Part shown: positions 50,704 through 62,901 of the stretch, piece after piece
Numbering within the stretch: the first letter of the stretch is position 1
Layout: the number at the start of each line of letters is the position of its first letter
Source of the DNA: Cyathus striatus
Taxonomy: Eukaryota > Basidiomycota > Agaricomycetes > Agaricales > Nidulariaceae
Assembly: GCA_025738555.1 (NCBI GenBank)
Contig: JAOVFP010000003.1
Location: 1,612,001-1,676,000, forward strand
Direction of reading: 5' to 3'
Length of the DNA: 64,000 bases
Program-made: the position numbers and the translations under genes
The notes under the pieces: model-generated
Seen by the model: the letters and a program-made list of their open reading frames with translations, nothing else
What the model was told of the DNA's origin: nothing
Database searches by the model: none

Positions 50704-51059
50704 GTGTAGAGTGATTTTGAAATAGTACTCCAGTAATTACAGAAATTTCTTGTTCAATTAATATATGGTACAATAATTTTGATTTAGTACCCCGGTTATC
50801 ACGGAATAATGTTGCTCCAATGATGTACCGTGCATAATGAGAAATGTACCGTGCATTACCCAAAATGTACCGTACATTGTACCGTGCGTACCGTAAATAG
50901 TACCATACAATTTTTGATGTACCGCACAGTACCGTGCAGTGTACCGTGCAGTACCGTTAAAAGCCACTAGCCCAACGGTCGATTTGACGAGGAAGTGCGA
51001 GTGAGCTTGTTGCCTCTGATCATCCCTATTTCGGTTCAAAAATATATCCGTACTTCCCT

Positions 51060-52110
51060 GCGCTACACGCTCTCCTCTCCACTACTAAAATGTAGACGTG
51101 CATCTCGTTCACCGGATTCACACCCTCCTAAATCTGATCGTCAACCCATCATCCACAACGGCCCTCAAAAAACCTTGGCGTAGAAATAAAAGGATTGGGA
51201 TATAGAGCGTGGGACAGACGTTGACCTGGATGAACGAGAAGAGGTAGAGAACTCAGATAGAGGGACAGGCGTTGCTTACAGGTATGCATGAGGAGAGGGA
51301 AGAGCTAGGATTGGAGCACGAGTGTAGATTCTATAGTGAGTCCTGTTGGGTTTCTGAGACGGATACTATACATCGAATGGAACACAGAAAGGGACATAAG
51401 AATCTGCTTGGTGATAGATATATGAGGATGTCTGATCTCGTTGATAAGATACAACTTGGTGAGATATGAATGCGAGTAGGAAGAGTATAATCGTTACATC
51501 CCACAGTGCAGAGTACAATCCATTGTAGTTACATCTTTAATTGAGGGATCGCAGCAAGAAGGCTCGACGAGGGCAGTTGAAGTGCAAGGGCCGAAGTTGC
51601 TGAGAAGGGATTGTATTAGACAATGGGGTATGTATGGCAGTGTGCGGTACTGGGTAGCTAACGACTGAACGCCCAGCGGTTCGTATTCGATGTTGTGCGA
51701 TTGGGAAGCGGTAAGGTGGAGGGTAGGTTCTTGAGTGAGGACTCAGGAGGGAGGGATATGATCGTATTTTCATGCGATGGAAGTCTCAGACTACGACTGT
51801 GACCGAAGCGACTGAGCATGGAGAAGTTGGGTATCTTCATCGTAAACTTTGCCTTCAGGAGGGGGGTGTAATTGAGATGGAGGGAGGGGTAGGCTCGGTG
51901 GAGATACGATAGCTGGGGGCAGGGGAAACACCGTGCCAGTGAGTGGAGGCAATACCTGAGGAAACAGGGCCACTCATTCAGAGAACATAATCTGCGTATG
52001 CGAAGAAGATATCAGAGGCGGCGAAACAGGACAGGAGCTAGAATGGATATCGTACGTTGCGCAGCAGGAAGTGAAGCTGAACGCTGCAAAGCAACCTTCC
52101 ACTTAGTCCT
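51060..52110 (+). repeat. duplicated block D, copy 2 (left part)
   Basis: Colinear with 25786-26950 (shared ATCCACAACGGCCCTCAAAA and GAGATATGAATGCGAGTA words). It is then interrupted by about 3 kb absent from copy 1, and resumes at 55140-55390. Confidence 0.6.
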
Positions 52111-52865
52111 AGCACCAATCAGCCATAGAAGTTCAGTTAGAATATGGAGGAGAGCAGGATGAGGAAAAAACTTCGAAATGCGAACAATACTGAGACTGAG
52201 AACGAGAAAACAGCGATATAAAAAACCCTTAAAGAGAGACTATGAGTGTGATCAACATTTTCACTGAGTTGGGAGGAAGTATATACATGGATTATATAGA
52301 AAATGAGAATAGAGGTGTTACTTACTAGTAATAGTTGAATAAAATGAAAGTTAACAGTATTGAGATTGTACTATTATTGAGGAAAAGGGTGAGATTTGGG
52401 TCTAAAACTCTGTAATATATTTTCGCAGCTTGATCAATAATACATTTTGGGAAGATCAACTATTGGAAAGGCCCAGGAGACTCGGACACGTGTAGCGGTA
52501 TAATGGCAGCGTCGAATGATATGCATCGTACGGTGTTCATGAGCCGCAGTTATCATGTTTCTTATTTCACGTCATCTTCACTTTCTATTATTAAAAAGCT
52601 CCCTATAATAATGCGTCCCATATACACACTCGCATTCAGAACTCTATAAATACAGCAGGGATAATAGTACGGTAGGATATATATATAGCTCGCTATCATT
52701 CCGCAGGTCCCAAGTTTGATCCCTACCTCAGACCAACTGACTATAATGCTCCTAACGAGCTAAACAATTGCTTAAGTGCATTGTGTGCGCACATACTTGG
52801 TTAGATACCGGACGACCATGCTTCACTCGCACATTGATCTCGCGTAAGTGATCCTGAGTACACTA

Positions 52866-53023
52866 CACCGCGGGCAATTGCTTCTATTTCCTTTGATGAT
52901 ATCAAGACTATATGATGAAAATATTTTAAAATCGATAATATTGAGAAGATATGACGAAAATATTTTGATTTCATCATATGTTCTCGATATCATCAAAGGA
53001 AATAGAAGCAATTGCCCGCGGTG
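52866..53023. mobile_element. 158-bp MITE-like hairpin
   Basis: Near-perfect arms of ~38 bp starting CACCGCGGGCAATTGCTTCT enclose an A/T-rich loop. The flanking CTA trinucleotide on both sides is a possible target duplication. It has no coding capacity. Confidence 0.75.
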
Positions 53024-53062
53024 CTAAGCGAGACTGAAAGTCTGAAACCAATATTATCATAT

Positions 53063-53164
53063 CTAACCGAGAAGCCGCGATGCTATGGAAAGCCTAACAA
53101 CCACGCTCAATTCCATCAAATAGAATTGAGTTCCGACGATCGGCAATTCCGGCTTCTCGGTTAG
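53063..53164. mobile_element. 102-bp MITE-like element
   Basis: Inverted ends CTAACCGAGAAGCCG / CGGCTTCTCGGTTAG. The inner GGAAAGCCTAACAACCACGC word recurs inverted at about 55035 and 55118, indicating a small dispersed family. Confidence 0.65.
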
Positions 53165-55139
53165 TGCTTTTCGGTTGCGGACATCAATCTGTCAAATCCA
53201 ATATCAATTTGGCGATTCCAAATCTGCGGGGATAATACTAGCGATATCTATATTATGTAGTGGAAATCAATATTCTATAGACCTCTGTGGTATGTAATTC
53301 GAGTTGTATTAGTTGATAAGCACAGTATTATATAGCACAAGGGTGATTTTCAAGTGTTTTTGTACATTATCGCGTACATGATAGTGCTGAATCACTTCTA
53401 CCGTGCTAGATACTTGTGTAAAACTCCAGAAAATCCAGATTCAGTAATGATTTCATTGTGATTTACTTCAGATGCAAAGTTTAGCTATAGCTGCCTGTAT
53501 TCATTTTCCACATCTATCTGCTAGTTGAATACTACATTTTAAATACTTTGAAGACTCGGAGATTGTGGTTTGTTATGTGAAATTGCAGCATTGGTGCGAT
53601 GCCTGGGCAACGAGGTTGGAGTCCGTGGGAGAAAGTGAGAGCGAGCGGGAACAATGCGTCGACAAGCCTAATGACTGAATACCTAATAATAATGATCGCG
53701 TGATTATGATAACTTGGGAATTTGTGAAGTAGTGAGTTTGTATTGGTTCTCAGTTACAAATGATAATATTAAGGGGGGTCAGAGTGCTGTAGATTCAGAT
53801 GTTGATTTAGGAATCGCAGTTTTTCTCCAAAACTGAACGTATATACTTGGGAATATTGTCACTTTTATGGTGTATACTCAGGCATTGAGCGTGAAATACT
53901 ACCTTTAAAGTCCCTCATGATTGAGATGCACATCACTAGTAAATTCCGAAGCAACTCAAGAGCGGTTATAACTTCCCAGCGGAATGTACTACATTTAACA
54001 TAAGTATCGCACTACAATCTCACGATGCACATCATAATCAATGTTAATGAAATTTGAGTCATCCTCAGCTCGATGATCCTGGGTAGTGTATTATAATCTA
54101 GTTCGTTATTGCATTTTAATTACAACTAATAACAAGATACAGAATACATTATAATTTTACTACATAGTTATATGCGGTTTGAAATGCTAAAGGAATTATA
54201 CAAAGCAGTCGTGATTTACAACAAGATATGTAGTGATTACTATTGTCAGAGAAGAAATAATAATGCTTAGATACTTATGTGATTGCTCATTAGCAGAGTT
54301 AAGAATTGGTCTCAATCGATACGATGCAGAATCAGCGGATGTCAGTGGATTTTTAACTGTACAACTAATCATATACATTATGCGATGAATTACAACGTAA
54401 CACTATATTGACACTGTTCGTTGTTCCCTTAGCTTTGCACTGGAATGGAAGTGCGTGTGTTGAAGAACCGCTACAGTTGTAGTCAGGGAAAGGACATTTA
54501 AAATATAAATAGCTTACATCCCCACAGAACTATGTCAAGAAGCTCTCATTTCTTTTTATAACCTTATGACAAGTAGTGACCTTAGAGAAACTCATGATAT
54601 AGTCGCAAAACTCAGGGTAATTGAAGTCTTCCGGCTCATTCACCCAGTGGGTCGCACAATCTACTCTTCCACATTTAACATTTGAAATGAATTTATTTAC
54701 TATTAAGAACGATAATGAAATCATATGGATTTACTGGGTGCTCTATGAGAGTAACATATAATATTCCCTGTGAAGGCATGCTTGGGGTAGGAAAGGGAGT
54801 GATGTAGTAAGCCGGTACATAGTGCCATCTCAACCAAATCTCAATCTAATTGGCTAAGTAGACATTTGCGCTCTGGCTAATAAAAATTGGAACGGAAATT
54901 ATTGTTTTCAAAGGTAAAAACCTGAAATTGAAGATCAATTTATGGATATTAGATATGGGTTTGCGCTTTTGCGTGGGCGCAAATCTAACCGAGGAGCCGA
55001 AAATGCCGAATGTCGGAACTAAAATTTTGATTGATGGGAATGAGCGTGGTTGTTAGGCTTTCCATACGGTGCTGAATATCAGAGCCCAATTATAAGTATT
55101 TGATGCGTTTGAGCGTGGTCGTTAGACTTTCCATTGATT

Positions 55140-55390
55140 TGGTGTTGATGCGAGGAATATAGGAGGCATAATAGAATCCAGTAACTGGTCCTGAGCAACA
55201 AACCACTATCCCCTCCGTCAGACGGATCCATCATCCGCTCTTTCCGCATCTGGTCTGTGCCTCTTCTTTCACTCTTGCAGTTGGAAACTGGGATCCAGAC
55301 TAAACGTGCAAGGGGACAGCGAGTACGTTTCTTGGTATACTATGAGGTGACTGTATATAGAACGCAAAGGGGGGTGGAGCGTGCTTCGAG
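55140..55390 (+). repeat. duplicated block D, copy 2 (right part)
   Basis: Matches 27115-27340 (GGCATAATAGAATCCA, AACGCAAAGGGGGGTGGAG against AACGCAGAGGGGGTTGGAG), completing the duplicate of block D ahead of NLR copy C. Confidence 0.65.
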
Positions 55391-56132
55391 TAGAACTGGA
55401 CCGGGACGTGTTGCCTAAAGTTGACATTGTGGGAGGACCCGTTGACCTGTAGTTGAGATTCTACATAATGCGTGTGTCTGGGAGTTCATGCGAGAAGGCA
55501 GACGAACGAGTCATGGGGTGTACCAACAAATTCCCATGTTGTTTTAAATACACGTTCACGTGGCGTGTCTTGCTCAGATTCCAGTATGACCATACGTTCT
55601 CCCTCCGGATCGTTTACCGCTGCCCATGAAGATTGTAAATATATGAAGATACTTAATGTAACCTAGATTTGAAGAATGATTAGGGTACGCGTAGTTCTTG
55701 GAATGACGCTAACATCCTATCTTTCTACAAATGCATGGACAATGCATGGTTATTTATAGCTTTCGAAGATACCCTGAGAATGAAACTTGACAGACGCTAG
55801 CAGATGCTGTACTAAAATTCCACGAGTGTGGGGCCACAATGAGAACATGATATAGTTAACTGCTATACAAAGCACGGTGATCAGGATACACTTGCCTCAA
55901 GCCTCACGAAAATAGTTCCAATATCATATCGACAGGCACTGATAGGGCATCCGGAAATAATGAGACTAGTAACATTCTACGGTATAAAGACACATCATAG
56001 AACCATCGTCTCCATTCTTTCCCCCGTTTAAGATTAACACACAGCACTACGAAATCGAAATTCAGAACATCAAATCGTGCGCCTGTATTGTTCGAATTGT
56101 ACTAAATTCATAACTAACGATATTTTAAGGAA
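55391..56132. other. spacer upstream of NLR copy C
   Basis: No gene recognised. It presumably held the promoter of copy C. Confidence 0.35.
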
Positions 56133-59100
56133 ATGCTCGAAGTCATTATTGAAGGTATCTCCCAGATAATCTATTACACTAAATCACATTCATGAAAGTT
56201 CGAAAAGCGATCGGACTCACTGGTTTTCCCAAATCATGCTTAAAGCACACTACGAAAGCGTTTGGAACGGCAACTTATACTGTCACTATCTCGGTAGATG
56301 ACAAAGTTATGTTAACTTGCGACTTTCCTGCGAAAGATATAGCACAAAAGAATTTGTCAGCAAGCGATGTAAACGAAGAAAATTCAAAATCAGATTTGGA
56401 ACGAAAATTTGGATGGTTCGTTTCAGTGCCCATGATACTTTCTTTTGCAGAAAGAACTAATTGATCATAATTGTAGCAAAATAGCGAAAACATCAAAAGT
56501 AAATATTAAAGCCGATTGCAAGCATAATCGCTTGTATGACCCACATGAGATATCTACAATGGAAATTGGGGATATAGCAAAAAAGTTGCAATTAAACTCA
56601 GGTATGTCTGTCCAAAACTTATTGGACATGTTATAACCACAGTTATATTGAGAAGAAATCATTATATCTTTGGATTATGTATCAAAGAAGTACTTGGAGA
56701 AGTCTGGCACACTCATTTTAAATGTGTCTCGGATATCAAGCTCAGCTGAATTTACACAATTCAAGCTGCAAACCTCTGAGAAGAAGTGCTTGTACACTAT
56801 CGCTGATTTGGAAGGCTTAGGAATTGTATCACAAATTTTAAGGAGTAAGACTGGTCTTGAGTGTCCAGAATGGGTTAATCTTCTTGGCTCAATGGGCAAG
56901 TTACTCAAGATTGCTGAACCAATTACTGAGGTAAGGTCTGTTTATTGATTGCATTTATTCTTGTCCTTACTACTTGTAAAAGGTTGATCCTCATGCAAAA
57001 TTGGCACTTTCTGCAGTAGAAGTTGCTTTTGAGGTACATGCTGTTGTGTATCTAGCTGTACCAAAATGCTAACATTATAGTCACACAGTTATTCATGAGC
57101 CAGAAAGAACGTGATGAACGAGTCCTTGGTTTAATTCAGGTGATGACTAATTTGTATCAAATGATATTGGACTCCGATCCTTTGATGAAATGTCTAACAT
57201 TAAGTCAATCTATCAATGATCTGATAGCTCTTACAAGAGAATGTGCATATTTTATTGCACAATATGTGAAAACAGGACCATTTGGTATGCATTTAGTCAT
57301 ATGCACTGTGACTTAAATAGCTAAAGTACATTACAGTACAGTGCATGATTGTGAATGCAATTTCCAATGCTGATGATATGATTTCTCAATTTGAAAAACA
57401 ATTTTTCATTCTCAAAGAAATATTCTTTACTGGAATTATGTTATCTATTGGACAAATGAATATCCGAATGTTGGAGAAACTTGACAGAATGGATGATAAA
57501 TTGGATCAACTAGGTAAGCTAAAAATATTTACAACAAGCTTGAAGATGCTTCAACTTTCTATATCAGTTGAGATGCTGCAACTTCCTGTACTTGGAAGAT
57601 CATGGAACAAGTTGGATGGCTGTATAGAAAGTGTTCAAGAACCCATTCTTAGCAAAATATACAAATGGGGTGCAAGCATAAGTGATAACACTCCCAATAT
57701 TTTTCTTTTGCTTGGAGTTTCAAAACTAGCAAAGACTGCTATTTCACATACAGTTGCTAGTTATTTTGATGAGCAAGGTCGTCTTGGGGCTACCATTTTT
57801 TTTGATTTGTGCCACTCAAGCTGCAAAACTTTCTTTCCTTCTATCATCCGGGAACTCTGCAGATACCATCCAGCAATATATGAGAAAGTCATGACAGGCT
57901 TGAAGAAAAATGCTAAATTTTTACATGATCCACCTGAATGACAATTTAAATTTCTTGTTGCCTATGTGTTTGAAAATCTTACAATGATTGGCCCAACCCT
58001 TATCATTGTTGATAGCCTTAACAAATGTGATGATAAACAATTTCTGGGTCTACTGAGATTGTTGCCCAAATTTCCATCAAATATTAGACTTCTGATTACT
58101 TCAGAACCTGAAGATGACATTTTATTAGCATTTCCTGCAGGAAAATGTTTGTTGCATGAAATAACAACCAATGAGGATAATGACCTATGGGGAAGCTTGG
58201 AGTCATACATATTGAAATTCTTTAAGATCCTGGAACAGTCATGACTAAATCTTTTTCTGAAACACTCTTGCCTTGACATCACTCAAGAAATTCATATCAA
58301 GAGCTGTGGAAGTAATTCTATAATTCATGCCATTTTTGAGTTTATATCTACAACAGAGGAAAAGATTTCATCAAAGTTTATTGAGCTAATATTTGAATCA
58401 CACCACCCAAAAAATGAAATAGAGGCAGCAAATAATATAAGAAGATTTTTTATCACAGCATTGGATTTACACAGTCTCTCTCAACTTGGCCTTATTCAAC
58501 AATGTATAGGACAGCTAGATGAATCAACTGTACATCTTGCAGAGCATCACTATATTTTTCTTGATGATGACTGTGTTTGTGTTCAAAATTTATCAATGGT
58601 CACCAGAATTGATATATATAGACTCAAAAAGCTCAACATGAACTGTAGACAACAAATACATTGTAATTCTCAGAATGTACTAGAGGCATTGCCAGCAATA
58701 ATGCTTGTGGATGATCTCCTAGAATTATACAATGAATGTGTATCCTATGCAGTGCACTGTATACTTACCTGCAAATGCTCATCTCCACCAGAAGTGATGA
58801 AACAAGAGAATCAATCTACTGTTGAATATCTCCTTAGCAATGATCAGAGAAATTGCATTCATGAGACTCCTCCTTATAGGGTATCAGAGATATCATGGGC
58901 TCTTCAAAATCATCATAAAGCTTTGGGAGACTATGATAGCAGGTTCAAATATATATTTTTCAACAGTCCTGTAGTAGTATTTCTTACTCCATCTCTCCAA
59001 CATTCTGGATTATCAACTTCCATGGACAAGATTACCCTTCTAAGAATTAATTATCATGCTTGGGTATGTTCATTCTACATGTTCTCATAACCAGAGTACT

Positions 59101-59631
59101 TATATCATGTTAAGACCATAGCCTTTGCAGGTGTACAGGTTGAAGCTGTGATTTACCGAGCTATAACAGAAGAGGGGAAAGGTATGCTTAAAAAGATGCA
59201 GATCAATTTTGAAATTTCCAATGAGGGTATCCAGCCTTATAGTGAAAGTCCAAATGATGCTCATGTTCAAGTTGTTAAGAATACACTAACAGGGAAGGAA
59301 TCCTGGTTTGTCAAGAACATAACACCCAATAAGGGGACATTGCTAAGTGATAGTGATATTTTCTGGTTTAATTGCACAACCCCCACTAGTAAGAGCATTA
59401 CACAAGATAACATTGATGATGCTGCTACAGATGACCAAGGAATTGGATTTATAAATTCTTTGCTTCCTGGTGACCACATTGCTATCATTGCAAAATCTGA
59501 GGTAAGTAGTTATTTCTGGTGGACAGCATGTGTTTTTTCACCATATCAACCTTATTCAGGGTGATTATAGGATTAAAATGGATGTTACACTATATACAGA
59601 TGCAAAGGAGATATGTTCTCTGGCTAATTAA
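56133..59631 (+). pseudogene. C2-NACHT NLR-like gene, copy C (two stops)
   Basis: The ten-exon layout matches copy B: 56133-56154, 56208-56415, 56477-56601, 56656-56930, 56983-57033, 57089-57284, 57337-57513, 57568-59063, 59139-59501 and 59560-59631. All phases agree and there is no frameshift, giving 995 codons. Two TGA codons interrupt exon 8 (57939-57941, codon 476; 58242-58244, codon 577). The Walker A reads GVSKLAKT in place of GPSTCGKS, losing the conserved Gly before Lys, and Walker B is LIIVDSLNKC. The C2-like start (MLEVIIE), helical region (QKERDERVLGLIQ) and C-terminal domain (LLPGDHIAIIAKSE) are preserved. Exon 8 has only about two CpG dinucleotides, against about 25 in copy B, which fits stops arising from CGA. 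I infer recent inactivation by methylation-linked mutation; RNA editing or readthrough is less likely. Confidence 0.87.
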
Positions 59632-60600
59632 TGAAGAGAACAAGAATATATGTTCTTTTACTACTGAATTACTCATTTTATATGGAACATTCATAGTTCA
59701 AGTTGCACCAAAATATTTTTTAGAGACATTAGTTCCAATTGTGAATTGTTACTTCTGTAAATACATAAATATTGAAGGGTAGTAGTATTGTGACTTAGAG
59801 ATTCAGTATCTTCATTGAAACATTAATGATGGATGGGTTTGAAAGGTAAGGAGGTCTGAATCTCATGAGCACAAACCTTATGGCAACTGTAAGGAAATAG
59901 ATTTTCTTTTTATTATAAAATACATGCTATTTTAAATACATCAAACAACACACAGGGGTAATAGGGCAGAAGTAAAGAAGGACAGCTTACAAATACTATG
60001 GAATTGACATGTGATTGTTAGGAGTTGCATAGAGTGAATGTTGTTGAAGAGTCCTTAATTTAAAAATGACTGTGAAGAGCAGGAATCAGTGTCAAGTTGA
60101 AAAAGGTAAAGTAAATATGAACTAATCACAATGTAGCAGGTATACACAGTTGTGAACACACTGCATTATGACCTTCCAATAACCCAAATTTGTAACACAG
60201 TATATAGCTGATGTAAAAAGGTACATTATTAACACATCAAAATGGACATAGTACACAAAGCTCACTATAGTATTGGTCAATATCTACCATCAGGAAAACC
60301 TTCTTTGGGTGTGGGCTATGTGCATTCTGCATGGGTACAATATTTGGTGGTTTTGACAGGGTACAGATATTGTACCCTCTCAATCAAATTTGTCTCATGC
60401 TGTATGTACCATGGTATTATATAATCCAGTAAATATAAAGAGTAATCTCTGTCCAGAATAATGAGATCAATTCAAAGCAGTAATAAATGTGTTGAACATA
60501 AATTAGGTCCAGCTCCCATCACATGTCCCTGGGCTAATTTATACTTCTACATCTGTCCTTTACATTCTGAATAATGCTGTCTAATGCCAGTAATTTACAC
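59632..60600. other. CpG-poor spacer
   Basis: A/T-rich and almost without CG. No gene recognised; short open frames such as 60242-60424 have no domain character. Confidence 0.35.
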
Positions 60601-60970
60601 TCCCCCAAGGAGTCTGTGAGGATCTGCACAGATCTGCATGGAATCTGCATGGATCTGTGCAGAATCTGTACTGGTCTGTATAAATGTAAAAATTCTGTAT
60701 GGATTCTGCATGAATTCTGCACAGATTCATGTGGAATTTAAGTATTTTTAAGTAGTAATAATGTCTTCACAGATTCCATGCAGATTCCTTACAGATTTTG
60801 TGAAGAATTCTTGTGCAGAATCTGTACTGATCTGTATAAATGTAGAAATTCTGTATGGATTCTGCACAGATTCTGCACAGATTCATGTGGAATTTAAGTA
60901 TTTCTAAGTGGTAATAATGTCTTCACAGATTCCATGCAGATTCCTTACAGATTTTGTGAAGAATTCTTCA
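60601..60970. repeat. CTGCACAGATTC word array with 156-bp tandem duplication
   Basis: GTGCAGAATCTGTACT begins at 60657 and again at 60813 (period 156 bp), each unit running to TTTGTGAAGAATTCTT. Within and before the units the word (A)GATTCTGCACAGAT recurs in both orientations, giving hairpin potential. Confidence 0.75.
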
Positions 60971-61427
60971 TTTATAGAACTTTACCAGCTTCAAATGTCA
61001 GTTTATTTTACCACATCTTCTAATACCTTTTCTGATGCATTACTACCACTACCACACCTCAAACCCTTTTCCAAACAAACCAAACAATATTAGCTGAAAC
61101 ATAATTGTACTGTATGTGCTACCAGATGTGATTACTTGCCTATCTATAACATGCTTACTGTGATAAAACAACATGGTATGTAAAAACCAATCAAAATTGC
61201 TTGGAGTCATTTTTTTTAAAGTAGATTCAAAGCCACCAAGCCAAGCATTGAGCTGTTCACATGCCTATAACAAGTAGTAGTTTTGAACATATATTGAAAC
61301 AATTATAATATGTATCTTACCTGTGTATTAAAAGCTCTTTTCAAATATGGATTTCCACTATTGTCAACATCAGTTACAACCAAATTTGGAGCAGATCCAT
61401 CTAGTGGGGCTGGATTGCAGGAGATCA
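60971..61427. other. CpG-poor spacer
   Basis: No gene or strong repeat recognised. Confidence 0.3.
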
Positions 61428-62901
61428 TTACACTGCTCCACGAAATCAGGTGGAGTCCACCTGGAGTCCAGGTATTCCACCTGAAGTCCACCTGAAGTCC
61501 ACCCGGACTTTACTGGACTCTACCTGGACTCTACCTGAACTTTATATAGAAAAATTGTAGGATTTAGATAGACTCCAGCTGGACTCCAGGTAAAGTTCAG
61601 GTAGAGTCCAGAAAAATACTGGAATACACCTGGAGTCCACTGGACTTAGTCAACTGGGCTTCAGATAGACTCTATCTGGACTCAACCTGGACTCTACTGT
61701 ACAAAGTAGCTTAAACATTACCTGGGGTTCACCAGGACTCCACCTGGACTCCACCTGGACTCTATGTGTACTAAGTAATTGAGAAATTACCTGGGGTTCA
61801 CCTGGACTCCAGCTGGACTCTACCTAGACTCTACTTAGACTCTACCTGTACTAAGTAGTTGAGACATTACCTGGGGTTTACCTGGACTCCAGCTGGACTC
61901 TACCTAGACTCTACGTGTACTAAGTAGTTGAGACATTACCTGGAGTTCACCTGGACTCTACCTGGACTCCACTGAACTCAAGTGCCTAAGCTGTACCTAG
62001 ACTCTATTGTTACAGTTGTAACATGTTTCCTATAGTTATCAAACCATGTGTGAAAGTGTGACATGTCAGAAAATGCTGAAAAGGTGTGACATGCGTGGGA
62101 AAAGTGTGACATGTGTGACAACCGTGGGAAAAGTGTGACATATCATATCTACGCTTTTCAGCATTTTCCAAACATGTCACACTTTTCCCACACATGTCAC
62201 GCTTTTTCAGCATTTTCTGACATGTCACACTTTCACACATGGTTTGATAACTGTAGGAAACATGTTACAACTGTAACAATAGAGTCTAGGTACAGCTTAG
62301 GCACTTGAGTTCAGTGGAGTCCAGGTAGAGTCCAGGTGAACTCCAGGTAATGTCTCAACTACTTAGTACAGGTAGAGTCCAGGTATAGTCCAGCTGGAGT
62401 CCAGGTAAACCCCAGGTAATGTCTCAACTACTTAGTACACATAGAGTCCAGATATAGTCCAGCTGAAGTCCAAGTAGACCCCAGGTAATGTCTCAACTAC
62501 TTAGTACAGGTAGAGTCCAGGTGAACCCCAGGTAATGTTTCAACTAGTTAGTACAGGTAGAGTCCAGGTAGAATCCAGCTGGAGTCCAGGTGAACCCCAG
62601 GTAATGTCTAAACTACTTAGTACAGGTAGAGTCTAGGTAGAGTCCAGCTGGAGTCCAGGTAAACCTCAGGTAATGTCTAAACTACTTAGTACAGGTAGAG
62701 TCTAGGTAGAGTCCAGATAGAGTCCAGCTGGAATCCAGGTAAACCCCAAGTAATGTCTAAACTACTTAGTACAGTAGAGTCCAGGTAGAGTCCAGTAGAG
62801 TCCATCTGAAGTCCATCTGAAGTCCACTGAAGTCCACCTGGAGTCCAGGATTTTACCTGGACTCTATCTGAAGTCCACCTGATCTTGTGGAGCAGTGCAA
62901 T
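61428..62901. mobile_element. 1.5-kb palindromic element built of CCTGGACTCC words
   Basis: The ends are ATTRCACTGCTCCAC and its mirror. The two ~735-bp arms meet near 62150, where CCATGTGTGAAAGTGTGACA (62044) mirrors 62220-62240. Each arm is an array of ~60-bp units of the type CAGGTAATGTCTCAACTACT followed by TAGTACAGGTAGAGTCCAGG; about four units lie in the left arm and six or seven in the right. Between arms and centre is a TGTGACATG-rich core. There is no coding capacity. It is a foldback-type or long-TIR non-autonomous element; class unknown. Confidence 0.82.

Larger units (their letters stand above)
45281..50973. mobile_element. GGGC-ended element B with nested insertions
   Basis: The same element as 23942-25778 but in inverse orientation, flanked by a perfect 10-bp direct repeat AACGGTCGAT (45271-45280 and 50974-50983). 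Core sequence is colinear with element A once two insertions (45387-48145 and 49537-50703) are removed. The terminal CACGGTAC/GTACCGTG arrays are retained at 45295-45385 and 50820-50960. The corresponding internal array (48485-48650) has most CG changed to TG or CA. There is no coding capacity. Confidence 0.85.
52111..55135. other. 3-kb insertion splitting block D copy 2
   Basis: Absent from the equivalent position near 26950-27110. No gene was recognised. It contains two small hairpin elements (52866-53023 and 53063-53164) and related CTAACCGAGGAGCCG and GTTAGGCTTTCCAT pieces at 54983-55070 and 55118-55132. Confidence 0.5.

Noticed and set aside
52690..52735. tRNA-like stretch with a B-box resembling AAGTTTGATCCC
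   Set aside because: I could not fold a cloverleaf or find a matching A box and acceptor stem.
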